From Rodentibacter sp. Ppn85 (GTDB lineage Bacteria; Pseudomonadota; Gammaproteobacteria; Enterobacterales; Pasteurellaceae): 50,772 nt of DNA. The stretch lies in the NCBI RefSeq assembly GCF_001999335.1, contig NZ_MLHS01000062.1:1-50772 (forward strand), read 5' to 3'. The position numbers and the translations under genes were made by a program. The notes under the pieces are model-generated. The model saw only the letters and a list, made by a program, of their open reading frames with translations, ran no database searches and was not told where the DNA came from. This document shows positions 8,215 to 17,539 of this stretch, piece by piece. How positions within the stretch are numbered: position 1 is the stretch's first letter; each line of letters begins with the position of its first letter.

Positions 8215-9675
8215 ATGAGTTTTGAACATATTATACTGGTTTATGTTGTCCCAATGATAGTTTGGCTATCAGTGATTTCTGTTACTTTGCGTTTGCTCGT
8301 AAAAAAACAAGCGGTTTCCGCCACTCTTTCTTGGCTGATGATCATTTATTTAGTGCCGCTTATCGGCGTCTTTGCCTATCTAATTTTTGGCGAGATAAAA
8401 TTAGGTACAAAACGTGCCAAGGCGTTCAAAACGTTACACCCGAAATATAGAAAGTGGCTGGCTCATTTATCACAACAATCTTCTCTCGTCAGTACGCCCA
8501 AAAATCTACAATACCGACCGCTCTTTGATCTGAATTATCAACGCCTAGGCATTCCTTGTATTAAAGACAATGAATTGCATATTCTAGACACGCCTGAAAG
8601 CATTATTCACAGTCTTATCAAGGATATTCAAAAAGCGCAGTATTCCATTAATATGGTGTTTTATATTTGGTCGAACAAAGGCATGGTGGAAAAAGTAAGT
8701 CAAGCCTTATCGGAGGCCAAACAACGTGGGGTGGAAATCCGCATTTTATTAGATTCCGTGGGAAGTCGCCCTTTTCTAAAAAGTAAAGAATGTCGAGAGT
8801 TACGCAAGCAAGGCATCGAAATTGTCGAAACCCTTTATGTTAACTTATTTAGGATGTTTTTTAGTCGGATTGATTTGCGCCAACATCGAAAAATCATTGT
8901 TATTGACAATCAAATTTCCTATACCGGCAGTATGAATATGGTGGATCCTGCCTTTTTCAAACAAGATAGCAAAGTCGGAAGTTGGGTAGATATTATGGTG
9001 CGGGTTAATGGCGCGGTATCAGCCGTATTAAACAGCCTACACGCTTGGGATTGGGAAATAGAAACCGGTGTTGAATTGCCATTATTTTTACCAAATTGTC
9101 CGCTTGTGCCGATTGATGATTATGACACACACTCCGTTCAAGTGATCGCCACCGGCCCGGCATTCCCCGATGATCTTGCGCCGCAAAGTTTAGCTTTAGC
9201 TATTTATGCCGCAAGACAAAGCATTGTCATCACTTCTCCCTATTTCGTGCCAAGCCACAGTATTGCCGAAGCTCTACGCATCGCCGCCTTACGGGGCGTA
9301 GAAGTTTCAATTATTCTACCGAAGAAAAATGATTCCCTTATGGTGAGTTGGGCAAGCCGTACCTTTTTTGACGATCTCCTTGCTGCCGGCGTGAAAATCT
9401 ACGAGTTTAAAGCAGGTTTATTACACACTAAAAGCGTGCTTATTGATAACAAGCTCGTCTTAGTCGGTACAATGAACATGGATTTACGCAGTTTCTTCTT
9501 AAATTTTGAACTGGCACTTGCCGTAGAAGATTTCGCCTTTGCTAATGAAGTGTCGATTCTGCATGAGGGCTATATCGCAAATTCAGATCGTCTGGATCGA
9601 GAAAAATGGCTGTCCCGTCCCTTTTATAATCGTATTATTGAACGCTTGTTCTTTTTATTCAGTCCGTTACTATGA
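8215..9675 (+). CDS. clsA: Cardiolipin synthase A
   Basis: Inner-membrane phospholipase D-family enzyme that condenses two phosphatidylglycerol molecules into cardiolipin and glycerol. The 486-residue length equals that of E. coli ClsA, and the sequence is similar throughout, including the end FFLFSPLL. Two N-terminal membrane segments (about residues 5-27 and 38-58) precede two HKD domains: QHRKIIVIDNQISYTGSMNM around residue 225 and HTKSVLIDNKLVLVGTMNMD around residue 405. The ribosome site is poor (no AGGA before ATG), so weak translation or a different start is possible. The coding region begins only 18 bases from the divergent RluA-like gene. Confidence 0.95.
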   Translation: MSFEHIILVYVVPMIVWLSVISVTLRLLVKKQAVSATLSWLMIIYLVPLIGVFAYLIFGEIKLGTKRAKAFKTLHPKYRKWLAHLSQQSSLVSTPKNLQYRPLFDLNYQRLGIPCIKDNELHILDTPESIIHSLIKDIQKAQYSINMVFYIWSNKGMVEKVSQALSEAKQRGVEIRILLDSVGSRPFLKSKECRELRKQGIEIVETLYVNLFRMFFSRIDLRQHRKIIVIDNQISYTGSMNMVDPAFFKQDSKVGSWVDIMVRVNGAVSAVLNSLHAWDWEIETGVELPLFLPNCPLVPIDDYDTHSVQVIATGPAFPDDLAPQSLALAIYAARQSIVITSPYFVPSHSIAEALRIAALRGVEVSIILPKKNDSLMVSWASRTFFDDLLAAGVKIYEFKAGLLHTKSVLIDNKLVLVGTMNMDLRSFFLNFELALAVEDFAFANEVSILHEGYIANSDRLDREKWLSRPFYNRIIERLFFLFSPLL

Positions 9676-9689
9676 GTGACACCCCAAAC

Positions 9690-9718
9690 TTGAAATAAGA
9701 ATAATTTTCAAATAAAAT
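9690..9718 (+). promoter_or_regulatory. Probable fhu promoter overlapped by a Fur-box-like site
   Basis: TTGAAA (9690-9695) and TAAAAT (9713-9718) are separated by 17 bases, a good sigma-70 promoter. The spacer segment 9694-9712 matches the 19-base Fur consensus at 11 positions, covering the space between the -35 and -10 boxes. Iron repression of the siderophore genes downstream would make sense, but the site is inferred from similarity only. Confidence 0.5.
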
Positions 9719-9749
9719 TGTACCAATTTTTGTAGTTTTTGGATAATTT

Positions 9750-10514
9750 GTGTTTCAACTTCGGCAAGCGTCATTTTCAATTCCCCGGCGAACACTGCTC
9801 CACCCGACTTCCCTCTCTTTTGAAAACGGTAAGGTTTATGGGTTAATCGGGCATAACGGTTCCGGTAAATCAACATTAATCAAGCTAATGGCACGACAAC
9901 AACGTCTCTCTAGCGGCGATATTTTGTTGGATAATCATTCTATTCAGCACTGGAATAGTCGGGATTTTGCCAAACAGGTGGCTTATTTACCGCAACATTT
10001 GCCACAAGCCACCAATATGATGGCAAAAGAACTCATCGCCATGGGGCGTTACGCGTGGAATGGGTTGTTTGGGCGTGAAACGGAGGCGGATAGACAAGCC
10101 ATTACACGAGCTTTACAACTTACCCATACCGAAAAATTTGCCACTCAATTAGTCGATACCCTTTCCGGTGGGGAACGTTCAAGAGTTTGGCTTGCGATGT
10201 TGATAGCACAAGAAAGCCGCTTTTTATTGCTTGACGAACCCTTAGCTGCCTTAGATATCGCTCATCAGGTAGAAGTCATGCAACTGATTCACCAACTGAG
10301 TCGTGAACTAAACCTTGGCATCATCATTGTCATTCATGACATCAACCTTGCCGCCCGTTTTTGTGATCATTTAGTCGCCTTGCACAGTGGAAAATTATTA
10401 GCACAAGGCAATGCCCACGATATTGTCAATACGACCTCATTACAACAAATTTACGGCATTGAACTCAATGTGATCCAACACCCTGAAACCCATCGTCCTG
10501 TGAGTTTTTATTAA
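9750..10514 (+). CDS. fhuC: Ferric hydroxamate ABC transporter ATP-binding protein
   Basis: Cytoplasmic ATPase that drives uptake of iron-hydroxamate siderophores through FhuB. The 254-residue protein has a complete nucleotide-binding domain: Walker A GHNGSGKST (34-42), signature LSGGE (138-142), Walker B LLLDEP (159-164) and the HD of the switch region (VIHDINLA). The start is a GTG, placed because family similarity begins at MFQLRQASF; only a weak ribosome site (GGAT) precedes it. It is the first gene of fhuCDB and its stop is one base from the fhuD start. Related siderophore ATPases are close, so the hydroxamate class rests on the whole operon. Confidence 0.9.
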   Translation: MFQLRQASFSIPRRTLLHPTSLSFENGKVYGLIGHNGSGKSTLIKLMARQQRLSSGDILLDNHSIQHWNSRDFAKQVAYLPQHLPQATNMMAKELIAMGRYAWNGLFGRETEADRQAITRALQLTHTEKFATQLVDTLSGGERSRVWLAMLIAQESRFLLLDEPLAALDIAHQVEVMQLIHQLSRELNLGIIIVIHDINLAARFCDHLVALHSGKLLAQGNAHDIVNTTSLQQIYGIELNVIQHPETHRPVSFY

Positions 10515-10515
10515 T

Positions 10516-11406
10516 ATGCCGCACCTAATTAAAAAAACGCTCACGATTCTGACCGCACTTTTCGGCTGCCTGCAAGTATCGGCCGGCGAATCGCAAGCCG
10601 GTTATGCGACGGTGGATTGGTCGGTGGCGGAAACCTTAATTGCGCTAGGCGAAGCACCACTTGCCGTGGGCGATGTGAAAAGCTATCAAACTTGGGTGAT
10701 GGAACCAGCATTGCCTAAAAATACAGTTGATTTAGGTGTCCGTTTACAGCCTAATTTTGAACTGATTTCCACCTTGTCACATTCCCTAAATGCACAACCG
10801 CTGACGTTTATTCACAGCAATTTTTATGCAGCGTTGAATGAGAAATTATCTGCGTATGGAAAAGTCTACAACGCGGAGTTTTATAAAGAAGGAAATGCGT
10901 GGCATAACATCGTGGCGGCGACCCAACAAATCGGCAATATCATCGGTAAACCACAAGCCGTACAAACCTTACTTGAAAATTATCAGAAAAAAATTGCCGA
11001 ATATCGACCGCACTTAATGCCTTTTACGGATCGCCCTGTGGCGTTGGTACAATTTATTGATACACGCCATTTGCGCATTTATGGCGAAAACAGTCTGCTC
11101 GGTGCGGTGATTCGGCAACTTGGCTTTCAAAATGCCTATCCCCATAACGTGAACTATTGGGGCTTTCAAAATATCGAGATTACCGAGCTGGCAAAATTGT
11201 CAAAAAATACACGATTTGTGGTGATTAAACCCTATCCGAATAATATTGCCTCGGCACTCACGCATAATACCTTATGGCAGCATTTACCAATGGCGAAAGA
11301 ACCCTTGATTTTACCTGCCGTTTGGACATTCGGCGCCTTACCTTCCGCAGAACGCTTTATCACTGTGTTTGCAAACGGCTTATTACAGGGCGGTGAAACA
11401 TGGTAA
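10516..11406 (+). CDS. fhuD: Periplasmic ferric siderophore-binding protein
   Basis: Periplasmic receptor of the FhuD/TroA-like class III fold that delivers iron-loaded siderophore to FhuB. The 296-residue precursor starts with a signal peptide (MPHLIKKT, hydrophobic core about 8-22, likely cleavage after VSA at residue 23). It lacks a lipobox, so a soluble periplasmic protein is expected. The mature part opens with a typical TVDWSVAETLIALGEAPLAVG segment and has a DPR-free body ending in an AERF helix. It is transcribed with fhuC, and its last seven bases overlap fhuB. A USS lies within the signal-peptide coding region. Confidence 0.9.
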   Translation: MPHLIKKTLTILTALFGCLQVSAGESQAGYATVDWSVAETLIALGEAPLAVGDVKSYQTWVMEPALPKNTVDLGVRLQPNFELISTLSHSLNAQPLTFIHSNFYAALNEKLSAYGKVYNAEFYKEGNAWHNIVAATQQIGNIIGKPQAVQTLLENYQKKIAEYRPHLMPFTDRPVALVQFIDTRHLRIYGENSLLGAVIRQLGFQNAYPHNVNYWGFQNIEITELAKLSKNTRFVVIKPYPNNIASALTHNTLWQHLPMAKEPLILPAVWTFGALPSAERFITVFANGLLQGGETW

Positions 11407-13373
11407 ATCGCGGTCTGGCTTTCATTTTTGTGTTAAGTGGCATTTTCATTGTGCTTACCGGTTTCTTGTTGAATGTGCAACTTCCTATTGATCATCCTAT
11501 TTTTGCGCTTTTTTATTTCACCAATAATCTTGATTTATTGTTAATACAAAGCTATACCTTTCCACGCATTGCCATTGCTCTACTAGCCGGAGGAAGCCTC
11601 GCCTTCGCCAGTCTATTATTACAACAAGTAATGGGGAATCAGCTCGCCTCCGACAGCACGCTGGGCATTAACAGCGGTGCACAATTCAGCCTATTTTTAG
11701 TCGCTATTTTTGCGCCAACTTTATTGGAATACGGTTCAAGCGTTATTGCCCTCGCCGGAGCGGTATTCAGTCTGCTATTGGTGATGACCCTTGCAGCACG
11801 CAAAACAATGTCTCCGTTATTATTGATTTTAGCCGGGGTTGTGGTGAACCTCTATTTTGGTTCTTTCAGTAGTATGATGATGTTGTTCTACCCTGAAGAA
11901 TCACGCGGTTTGGCACAATGGGGCGCCGGCTCATTAGTCCAGGAAAGTTGGCACGACAGCCAATTACTGTTTGTGCAAAGTGCGGTGAGTTTTGCCTTAA
12001 TTTTTACCTTACGCCGCCCGCTCACGATGCTTGCCTTAAATGATAATAACGCTAAAAGCCTTGGTGTTCCGGTAGGAAAACTCCGTTTTATCGGCGTGGT
12101 GGTGAGCGCTTATTTGATCGCTTCCGTCGTCAGTGCAGTAGGCATGCTCGGGTTTGTGGGATTAGCCGCAGCCACCGTCGTACGCCAACTGGGCGTTCGC
12201 ACCTTAACGTGGCAATTAATCTCTGCTTTTATCGTCGGCGCATTGCTATTGGCGATCACCGATTTAGTCTTGCAAATCATCAATTTTTACGCTCAAATCA
12301 GCCTGCCGACCGGCGCAGTCACGGCTTTACTTGGCACGCCGTTATTACTTTGGTTGATGTTCCGCACACTCCCGCATAGCGGACGTTTGACAGACGCAGC
12401 CCCACAAAAACCCCGCCAATATCGACCGCACTTTACCCTGTTGATAATTGCCTTGTTTGCACTCAGTTTGCTTATTGCGCTTTGTCTTGGTAAAGACGCA
12501 TTCCATCCACAATGGAAATTCCTCGTTCCCGATAATGCCTTTGATTTGGAGATTCTCGCTTTACGTTATCCACGCATATTGATTGCGATTTGCGCCGGAA
12601 TTTTGCTTTCCATAGCAGGCGTGTTATTACAACGTTTAACCTTAAACCCGATGGCAAGCCCTGAATTACTTGGCGTATCGTCAGGTGCAAGCATGGGCGT
12701 TCTCGCCCTACTCTTTATTTTTTCCGCCCAAGCAACAGTTTGGTTTTGGCTTGCCGGTATCAGTGGTGCCTTTATTGCATTAATGATTCTAGCCGCCATT
12801 AATCAACGTAATGGAATGCTGCCGGAAAAAGTGTTACTGACAGGGATTAGCCTTTCCGCCCTGTTCGACACGCTTCAACGTCTTGCCGTCGCCACCGGTG
12901 ATCCGCGTGCGAATCAATTAATCAGCTGGACTTCGGGTTCGACACAAAATACCGATCCGAATCTTGCCATACCGTTTATTTTATTGACATTAGTATTATT
13001 AGCGATGAGTTTGATTTTTAGCCGTTGGCTGGATTTATTATCACTTCAAACCCCAATGGCACAAGCCCTTGGTTTGAACATCAAACGCACTCGATGGATA
13101 CTGATTATTTTTAGTGCCTTTTTAACTGCACTTGCCACCCTAATGATCGGCCCATTGAGCTTTATCGGTTTGCTTGTGCCACACTTAAGCCATTTTTTAG
13201 GTGTGTATAAAGCACGGCAACAATTACTCATTTCCGCACTGCTTGGCAGCACCATTATGCTCATTGCCGACTGGATCGGGCGACAACTTTTATTTCCTTA
13301 CGAAATTCCCGCGGGGTTAGTCGCAACCTTAGTGGGCGGCACTTATTTCTTATTGATGATGCGAAAAGTTTAA
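11400..13373 (+). CDS. fhuB: Ferric hydroxamate ABC transporter permease, two fused FecCD domains
   Basis: Inner-membrane permease of the FecCD family. At 657 residues it is about twice the length of a single permease, and two homologous halves are visible: residues about 40-330 and about 375-657. Each carries the PRIAIALLAGG/PRILIAICAGI start, a QxxxxNxLAxP-like segment and a terminal loop-plus-helix GPLSFIGLLVPHL/GMLGFVGLAAATV where FhuC docks. Roughly 18-20 membrane helices are expected. Fusion of the two permease halves is characteristic of FhuB and helps distinguish this operon from other siderophore transporters. The start overlaps fhuD by 7 bases, indicating translational coupling. Confidence 0.95.
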   Translation: MVNRGLAFIFVLSGIFIVLTGFLLNVQLPIDHPIFALFYFTNNLDLLLIQSYTFPRIAIALLAGGSLAFASLLLQQVMGNQLASDSTLGINSGAQFSLFLVAIFAPTLLEYGSSVIALAGAVFSLLLVMTLAARKTMSPLLLILAGVVVNLYFGSFSSMMMLFYPEESRGLAQWGAGSLVQESWHDSQLLFVQSAVSFALIFTLRRPLTMLALNDNNAKSLGVPVGKLRFIGVVVSAYLIASVVSAVGMLGFVGLAAATVVRQLGVRTLTWQLISAFIVGALLLAITDLVLQIINFYAQISLPTGAVTALLGTPLLLWLMFRTLPHSGRLTDAAPQKPRQYRPHFTLLIIALFALSLLIALCLGKDAFHPQWKFLVPDNAFDLEILALRYPRILIAICAGILLSIAGVLLQRLTLNPMASPELLGVSSGASMGVLALLFIFSAQATVWFWLAGISGAFIALMILAAINQRNGMLPEKVLLTGISLSALFDTLQRLAVATGDPRANQLISWTSGSTQNTDPNLAIPFILLTLVLLAMSLIFSRWLDLLSLQTPMAQALGLNIKRTRWILIIFSAFLTALATLMIGPLSFIGLLVPHLSHFLGVYKARQQLLISALLGSTIMLIADWIGRQLLFPYEIPAGLVATLVGGTYFLLMMRKV

Positions 13374-13405
13374 CGTAATTTATTCACCTTCATAGAGGAC
13401 TCAAC

Positions 13406-15424
13406 ATGAAGAAAACCTTTGTTTACAGCGCACTAGCAAGTGCGGTCATTTTTGCGATGAATTCTGCGTACGCCGAAGAGCAAAAAGTCGAAGAATTGGA
13501 TGAAATCAACGTAGTCGGTTCAATTGCCAAAACCGGTAAAGTTGACTATATGACACCACGTTCTATTGCCGTGCTCAATGATGAAACATTAAAAGACTGG
13601 GCATTAACTCAACTTGATGCAAGTCTTCGCTATGAAACCGGGGCATTATCACAAGTTTACGGCACAGATCTGGATACGAATGATTGGATCAAAATACGGG
13701 GAATGGATACCCGTTTAACTGTTGACGGTTCTGCCGTTTATAACACGGGTTACAGCCATTGGACACCGAATATGTATGGTGTTGAAACGGTGGAAGTGGT
13801 AAAGGGGGCGGATTCTTTAACCTACGGTTCGGCACAAAGTGGCGGTTTGATCAATTTAATCACTAAACGCCCGACTACGGAACCTAAAGGCGAGGTCAAT
13901 TTCAAACTAGGCAATCGTCACGAACGTGGCATTAGCGCAGATATCAGCGATAAAGCGACGGAAAATGTGCGCTATCGCCTTGTGGCCGATTACAACAAAA
14001 AACAAGGTGAACTACGCGGCACGTGGTTAGAAAACTATTATTTTGCGCCAAGTCTGACTTGGGATATTTCTAACCGCACTTCCCTCACCTTATTAGCAAG
14101 CGTACAAAAAGACGTGGGCGTGCCAACGACAGGATTTTTCCCAATGCAGGGAACGCTTTACACTAATTTGGGGAAAATTGATCGCCGTACCAACCTAGGC
14201 GATCCCACAACGGATACCTTAAATCGTAAACAATATTCACTAGGTTATGAATTTAGCCATAAGTTTGATGAGGGCTTAACCTTCTCACAAAATTACAAAT
14301 TCAATATGCAGGATGTGAAGCAACAATCCGCTTTCTCAAACGGCGTAACGGTTTTTCCAATCATCGGGCAAGGAGCGGTATTTAACGAGGTGATCACACG
14401 TAGCCACTCTATTGATAACCGCCTCACGAAAAACTGGACATTCGATAATGTAGAAAACAGTTTGACCTTAGGCATTGATTATCAATATTTAACGGCAAGA
14501 GGAAGCTACAACAGCTACTATATGCCGTATTCCGTGCCGGCAAGCTATACGCCACGTTATACACTCAACAGTCTTGCGCCCGTTTATAATGGCATTCAAG
14601 TGCCAAATAACGCCCGTCCAAACTATGATGTCACTCAGCGACAATTAGGCTTCTACTTACAAGATCAAGTTAAAATCGGTAACTGGCATTTATCCGGCGG
14701 CATACGCAATGACCGGGCTAAGGCTGAAGAAGGGGAAAAGCGTTACAAAATTAACCATACCTCATATTCCGGCGGGTTAATGTATGTAGCGGATAGCGGG
14801 CTTGCGCCTTATTTTAGTTATTCCGAATCTTTTGTGCCGGAAACCGCACAATATAAACCGACTGAAAGCAGACAATATGAAATCGGTATAAAATATTTAC
14901 CAAGTTTTATTGATGGAACGTTCTCCGTTGCATACTTTGATTTGAAACAGGATAACGCCTTCACGCCAAGTGCGACAGGTAATGCTTTCCAAACCAAGGA
15001 ATTAAGAAGTAACGGTGTGGAAGTTACGGCAAATTTTAACATTGCAGAAAACACCGCAATGACATTAGGTTATACGTTTAATCGCGTAAAAGATATTCGA
15101 GAAACCGGCGATGTTATCCGTCCGGCATTAATTCCCCGTCATACTGCTTCGGCGCAAGTCACCCATCAATTTCTTGATAATTTAATTGGCGGTGCGGCAA
15201 TTCGTTATATCGGCACCTCATCAAACGGCACAGCGGATAATATTAAAGCACCGGCAAAAACTTTAGCTGATTTAATGTTGAAATATCGCATTAGCCACAA
15301 TTGGGAGTTACAAGCAAACCTATCCAACCTCACTGATAAAAAATATGTTGCAAGTTGTTTTTATAGCACTTGTTACTACGGTGAAGGACGCCGATTCAGT
15401 GCGAATTTAACTTATAAATGGTAG
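13406..15424 (+). CDS. fhuA: TonB-dependent ferric hydroxamate siderophore receptor
   Basis: Outer-membrane gated channel that imports iron-siderophore complexes using TonB energy. The 672-residue precursor has a clear signal peptide (cleavage after AYA, residue 23), a TonB box DEINVVG (32-38), a plug domain to about residue 160 (IKIRGMDTR, VETVEVVKGADSLTYGSAQSGGLINL) and a 22-strand barrel ending in NLTYKW, with the required C-terminal aromatic. The CFYSTCYYGEGRRF stretch near the end resembles FhuA and FoxA receptors. AGAGGA precedes the start. It follows fhuB by 32 bases and a strong terminator follows, so fhuCDBA is one unit. Which siderophore it takes (for example ferrichrome) is not shown by the sequence. 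Confidence 0.92.
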   Translation: MKKTFVYSALASAVIFAMNSAYAEEQKVEELDEINVVGSIAKTGKVDYMTPRSIAVLNDETLKDWALTQLDASLRYETGALSQVYGTDLDTNDWIKIRGMDTRLTVDGSAVYNTGYSHWTPNMYGVETVEVVKGADSLTYGSAQSGGLINLITKRPTTEPKGEVNFKLGNRHERGISADISDKATENVRYRLVADYNKKQGELRGTWLENYYFAPSLTWDISNRTSLTLLASVQKDVGVPTTGFFPMQGTLYTNLGKIDRRTNLGDPTTDTLNRKQYSLGYEFSHKFDEGLTFSQNYKFNMQDVKQQSAFSNGVTVFPIIGQGAVFNEVITRSHSIDNRLTKNWTFDNVENSLTLGIDYQYLTARGSYNSYYMPYSVPASYTPRYTLNSLAPVYNGIQVPNNARPNYDVTQRQLGFYLQDQVKIGNWHLSGGIRNDRAKAEEGEKRYKINHTSYSGGLMYVADSGLAPYFSYSESFVPETAQYKPTESRQYEIGIKYLPSFIDGTFSVAYFDLKQDNAFTPSATGNAFQTKELRSNGVEVTANFNIAENTAMTLGYTFNRVKDIRETGDVIRPALIPRHTASAQVTHQFLDNLIGGAAIRYIGTSSNGTADNIKAPAKTLADLMLKYRISHNWELQANLSNLTDKKYVASCFYSTCYYGEGRRFSANLTYKW

Positions 15425-15445
15425 GTTAAATTCCACTCACGATAT

Positions 15446-15484
15446 AAAAATCCCAATTATGCTCAAGCATAGTTGGGATTTTTT
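15446..15484. terminator. Strong intrinsic terminator at the end of fhuCDBA
   Basis: AAAAATCCCAATTATGC pairs with GCATAGTTGGGATTTTT around the loop TCAA, with one T-G pair in a 17-bp stem followed by T residues. The A-run on the left makes it bidirectional, so it probably also ends the leftward ycjF transcript. Confidence 0.9.
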
Positions 15485-15520
15485 ACAAGTAAAACGCTTT
15501 TTAATTAACCTTTATCTTTA

Positions 15521-16579
15521 TCAAACGAATTCCTGTTCTTTCACTTTTTTATTCAATACTACTTCTTTAATTGTCGCTAAAAGTTCTTTTTGAATATGTG
15601 AAAGTTTTGGTTTTTCTTTTGGCTGGAAAGCAAGCGGACGACAAAGCTCCATTGCCTTAACCCCTAAACGGGCGGTAAGTAAACCTACGCCAACCCCCTG
15701 TGCCGCACGGGCGGAAAGTTTTGCTGTAATATCTTGTGAAAGCCAATCCATACCTACCTCCTGCACTACTTCGGTTACACCGGCAAATGCGATATTTATT
15801 AATACCATACGCAATAAACGAATACGGGTCAAATAGCCAAGTTCAATACCGTAAATATCTGCAATTTTGTTGATTAATCGAAGATTTCGCCAGGCGACAA
15901 AAAACATATCCACTAAAGAAAGCGGACTAATCGCTACTACTACGGCAGATTCCGCCGCCATTTTACTAATCAACTTTTTCGCTTTTAGATCAAAAGATTT
16001 AAGCACATTTTGGCTAAATAATTGTGCCACCTCTTGTGCAGAATAAGCCTCATTCAATCGGCTTTGCCATTGAACAATAGCGGGCGATTGCTCATCTAAT
16101 TGCAAACCTTTTGCCATCTCTAAACAAAGTTTTTTCCCTTGCTCACCACCAGCTGCAAAAACATCCGCATTTTTGACCGCACTTTTCTGCTGGAGTAATC
16201 GACTTTGTTGCTGTAATTTTTCACGTTTTTTCAGATAGATTAAACGCCGCCATTCGCCCACGATCTCTTTCGCACCAAACAACACAACAACCAAACTGAC
16301 AAGAGAAAATGCGAAATAAATCCATTGTTGATTTTGAAAACTTGTCAAAACCCACTGTACCGATTGCGCCACGGTTGCAACTCCAAATAAAACTGCGGTA
16401 AATTTTAACACCGTTTTCCAACCTTTTGATTGTGGTTTCATTGCCCGATCAAATTGTTCATCAAGTAATTCCCCTTCTAAAGGTTCGTCCAAAATAGTTT
16501 CTACATTGGTAAATTCTTGCTTTGGCTGAAAGCGTTCTACCGTCGGTTCATCATATTGGTTGAAAATTTGTTTTTCCAT
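15521..16579 (-). CDS. ycjF: YcjF-like membrane protein (TIGR01620/DUF697)
   Basis: A 352-residue inner-membrane protein of unknown function. A soluble N-terminal region (residues 1-53) is followed by two membrane helices (about 56-77 and 86-104), a basic and glutamine-rich cytoplasmic segment, and a C-terminal DUF697 region (about 210-320) with further hydrophobic stretches. In E. coli, ycjF follows the P-loop gene ycjX directly, and the two belong to a stress-induced group with the psp genes. Here ycjX is the next leftward gene but is separated from ycjF by an opposite-strand VirK-like gene, so ycjF must have its own promoter or use long read-through. Confidence 0.88.
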   Translation of the reverse strand: MEKQIFNQYDEPTVERFQPKQEFTNVETILDEPLEGELLDEQFDRAMKPQSKGWKTVLKFTAVLFGVATVAQSVQWVLTSFQNQQWIYFAFSLVSLVVVLFGAKEIVGEWRRLIYLKKREKLQQQSRLLQQKSAVKNADVFAAGGEQGKKLCLEMAKGLQLDEQSPAIVQWQSRLNEAYSAQEVAQLFSQNVLKSFDLKAKKLISKMAAESAVVVAISPLSLVDMFFVAWRNLRLINKIADIYGIELGYLTRIRLLRMVLINIAFAGVTEVVQEVGMDWLSQDITAKLSARAAQGVGVGLLTARLGVKAMELCRPLAFQPKEKPKLSHIQKELLATIKEVVLNKKVKEQEFV

Positions 16580-16651
16580 TATAAAATAAGCCCTATTTTT
16601 TCCGTTCCATCGTCACATAAGTGTGACTTTTTAACTAATATCGTGTTCAAA

Positions 16652-17539
16652 ATGGCAATACCAACTAATATTTCCTTTCCAACTTATGTTCAAATGTACC
16701 CTTATTCAAAAGATCGCCCATTAGCAAAACAGTTGCGCGAGAAATGTCGTTATTATGCCTATAGTTTTATTTACAAAAAACAATGCCGTCAGCTTATTGA
16801 TTTTTTAAATAATTTTCCTCAATGGCAAGCTCTTTTTACACAAGATTATTATCGTTTTAATCCGCTTTTAATCACTTATTGCGATAAACGTTTTTCCGCT
16901 TCCCAACGTTTTACGGCTATAACACAAAATCTGCAAATTGCCGAACAAAAATGGGGGTTACCGTTCTGTACAACATTACTTAACGAGCAAGTCATTTTAT
17001 TAAGCCAGTTAACTGATGATCTTTCCCTAAATTTAAGTCTAAATTTTATCGACCCTTTTGAGGGCTACTTTGCCATCAATATCCGTAATCAAAATCACGA
17101 ACGAATTTATGATGCGTCATTCACGTTTTTAGCGCCAAATAAATTGTTGATTAGCTCCATACAAGGCCCTAGCCGCGGAAACACACAAGAATTAATCAAA
17201 CAAGCAACGAAAGATTTACACGGAGTTCGTCCGATGTTTATGTTGATGCACGTATTCCGCGAGCTAGCCAAACATTGGCAATGTGATTTGGTCGGTATTC
17301 CACACAAATTTCAAGGTAAATATCGCCTATCCGCACGAAGTAAAATCCTATTTAACTATGATGAATTTTGGCAAGAAAACCAAGGAATTTATCAAGATCC
17401 TTATTGGCAACTTCCCCTCGATATTGAACGTAAACCGTTAGAAGACATTGCCAGTAAAAAACGCTCAATGTATCGCAAACGTTATGACATGTTGGATAGC
17501 CTCACAAGCGAGATCGCAAAGCCGTTTCAGCGAACTTAA
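16652..17539 (+). CDS. VirK/YbjX-family (DUF535) protein
   Basis: A 295-residue protein with the DUF535 pattern: IYDASFTFL, LLISSIQGPSRGNTQELIKQATKDLHG split over about residues 150-190, the conserved HVFRELAKHW and a C-terminal YDEFWQENQG segment. Relatives include E. coli YbjX and Shigella VirK, whose biochemical role is not settled (they have been linked to surface proteins and peptide resistance). The ATG at 16652 is preferred because family similarity starts after MAIPTNI and an upstream start would overlap the divergent ycjF. The C-terminus converges on ycjX with a 4-base overlap. Confidence 0.82.
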   Translation: MAIPTNISFPTYVQMYPYSKDRPLAKQLREKCRYYAYSFIYKKQCRQLIDFLNNFPQWQALFTQDYYRFNPLLITYCDKRFSASQRFTAITQNLQIAEQKWGLPFCTTLLNEQVILLSQLTDDLSLNLSLNFIDPFEGYFAINIRNQNHERIYDASFTFLAPNKLLISSIQGPSRGNTQELIKQATKDLHGVRPMFMLMHVFRELAKHWQCDLVGIPHKFQGKYRLSARSKILFNYDEFWQENQGIYQDPYWQLPLDIERKPLEDIASKKRSMYRKRYDMLDSLTSEIAKPFQRT

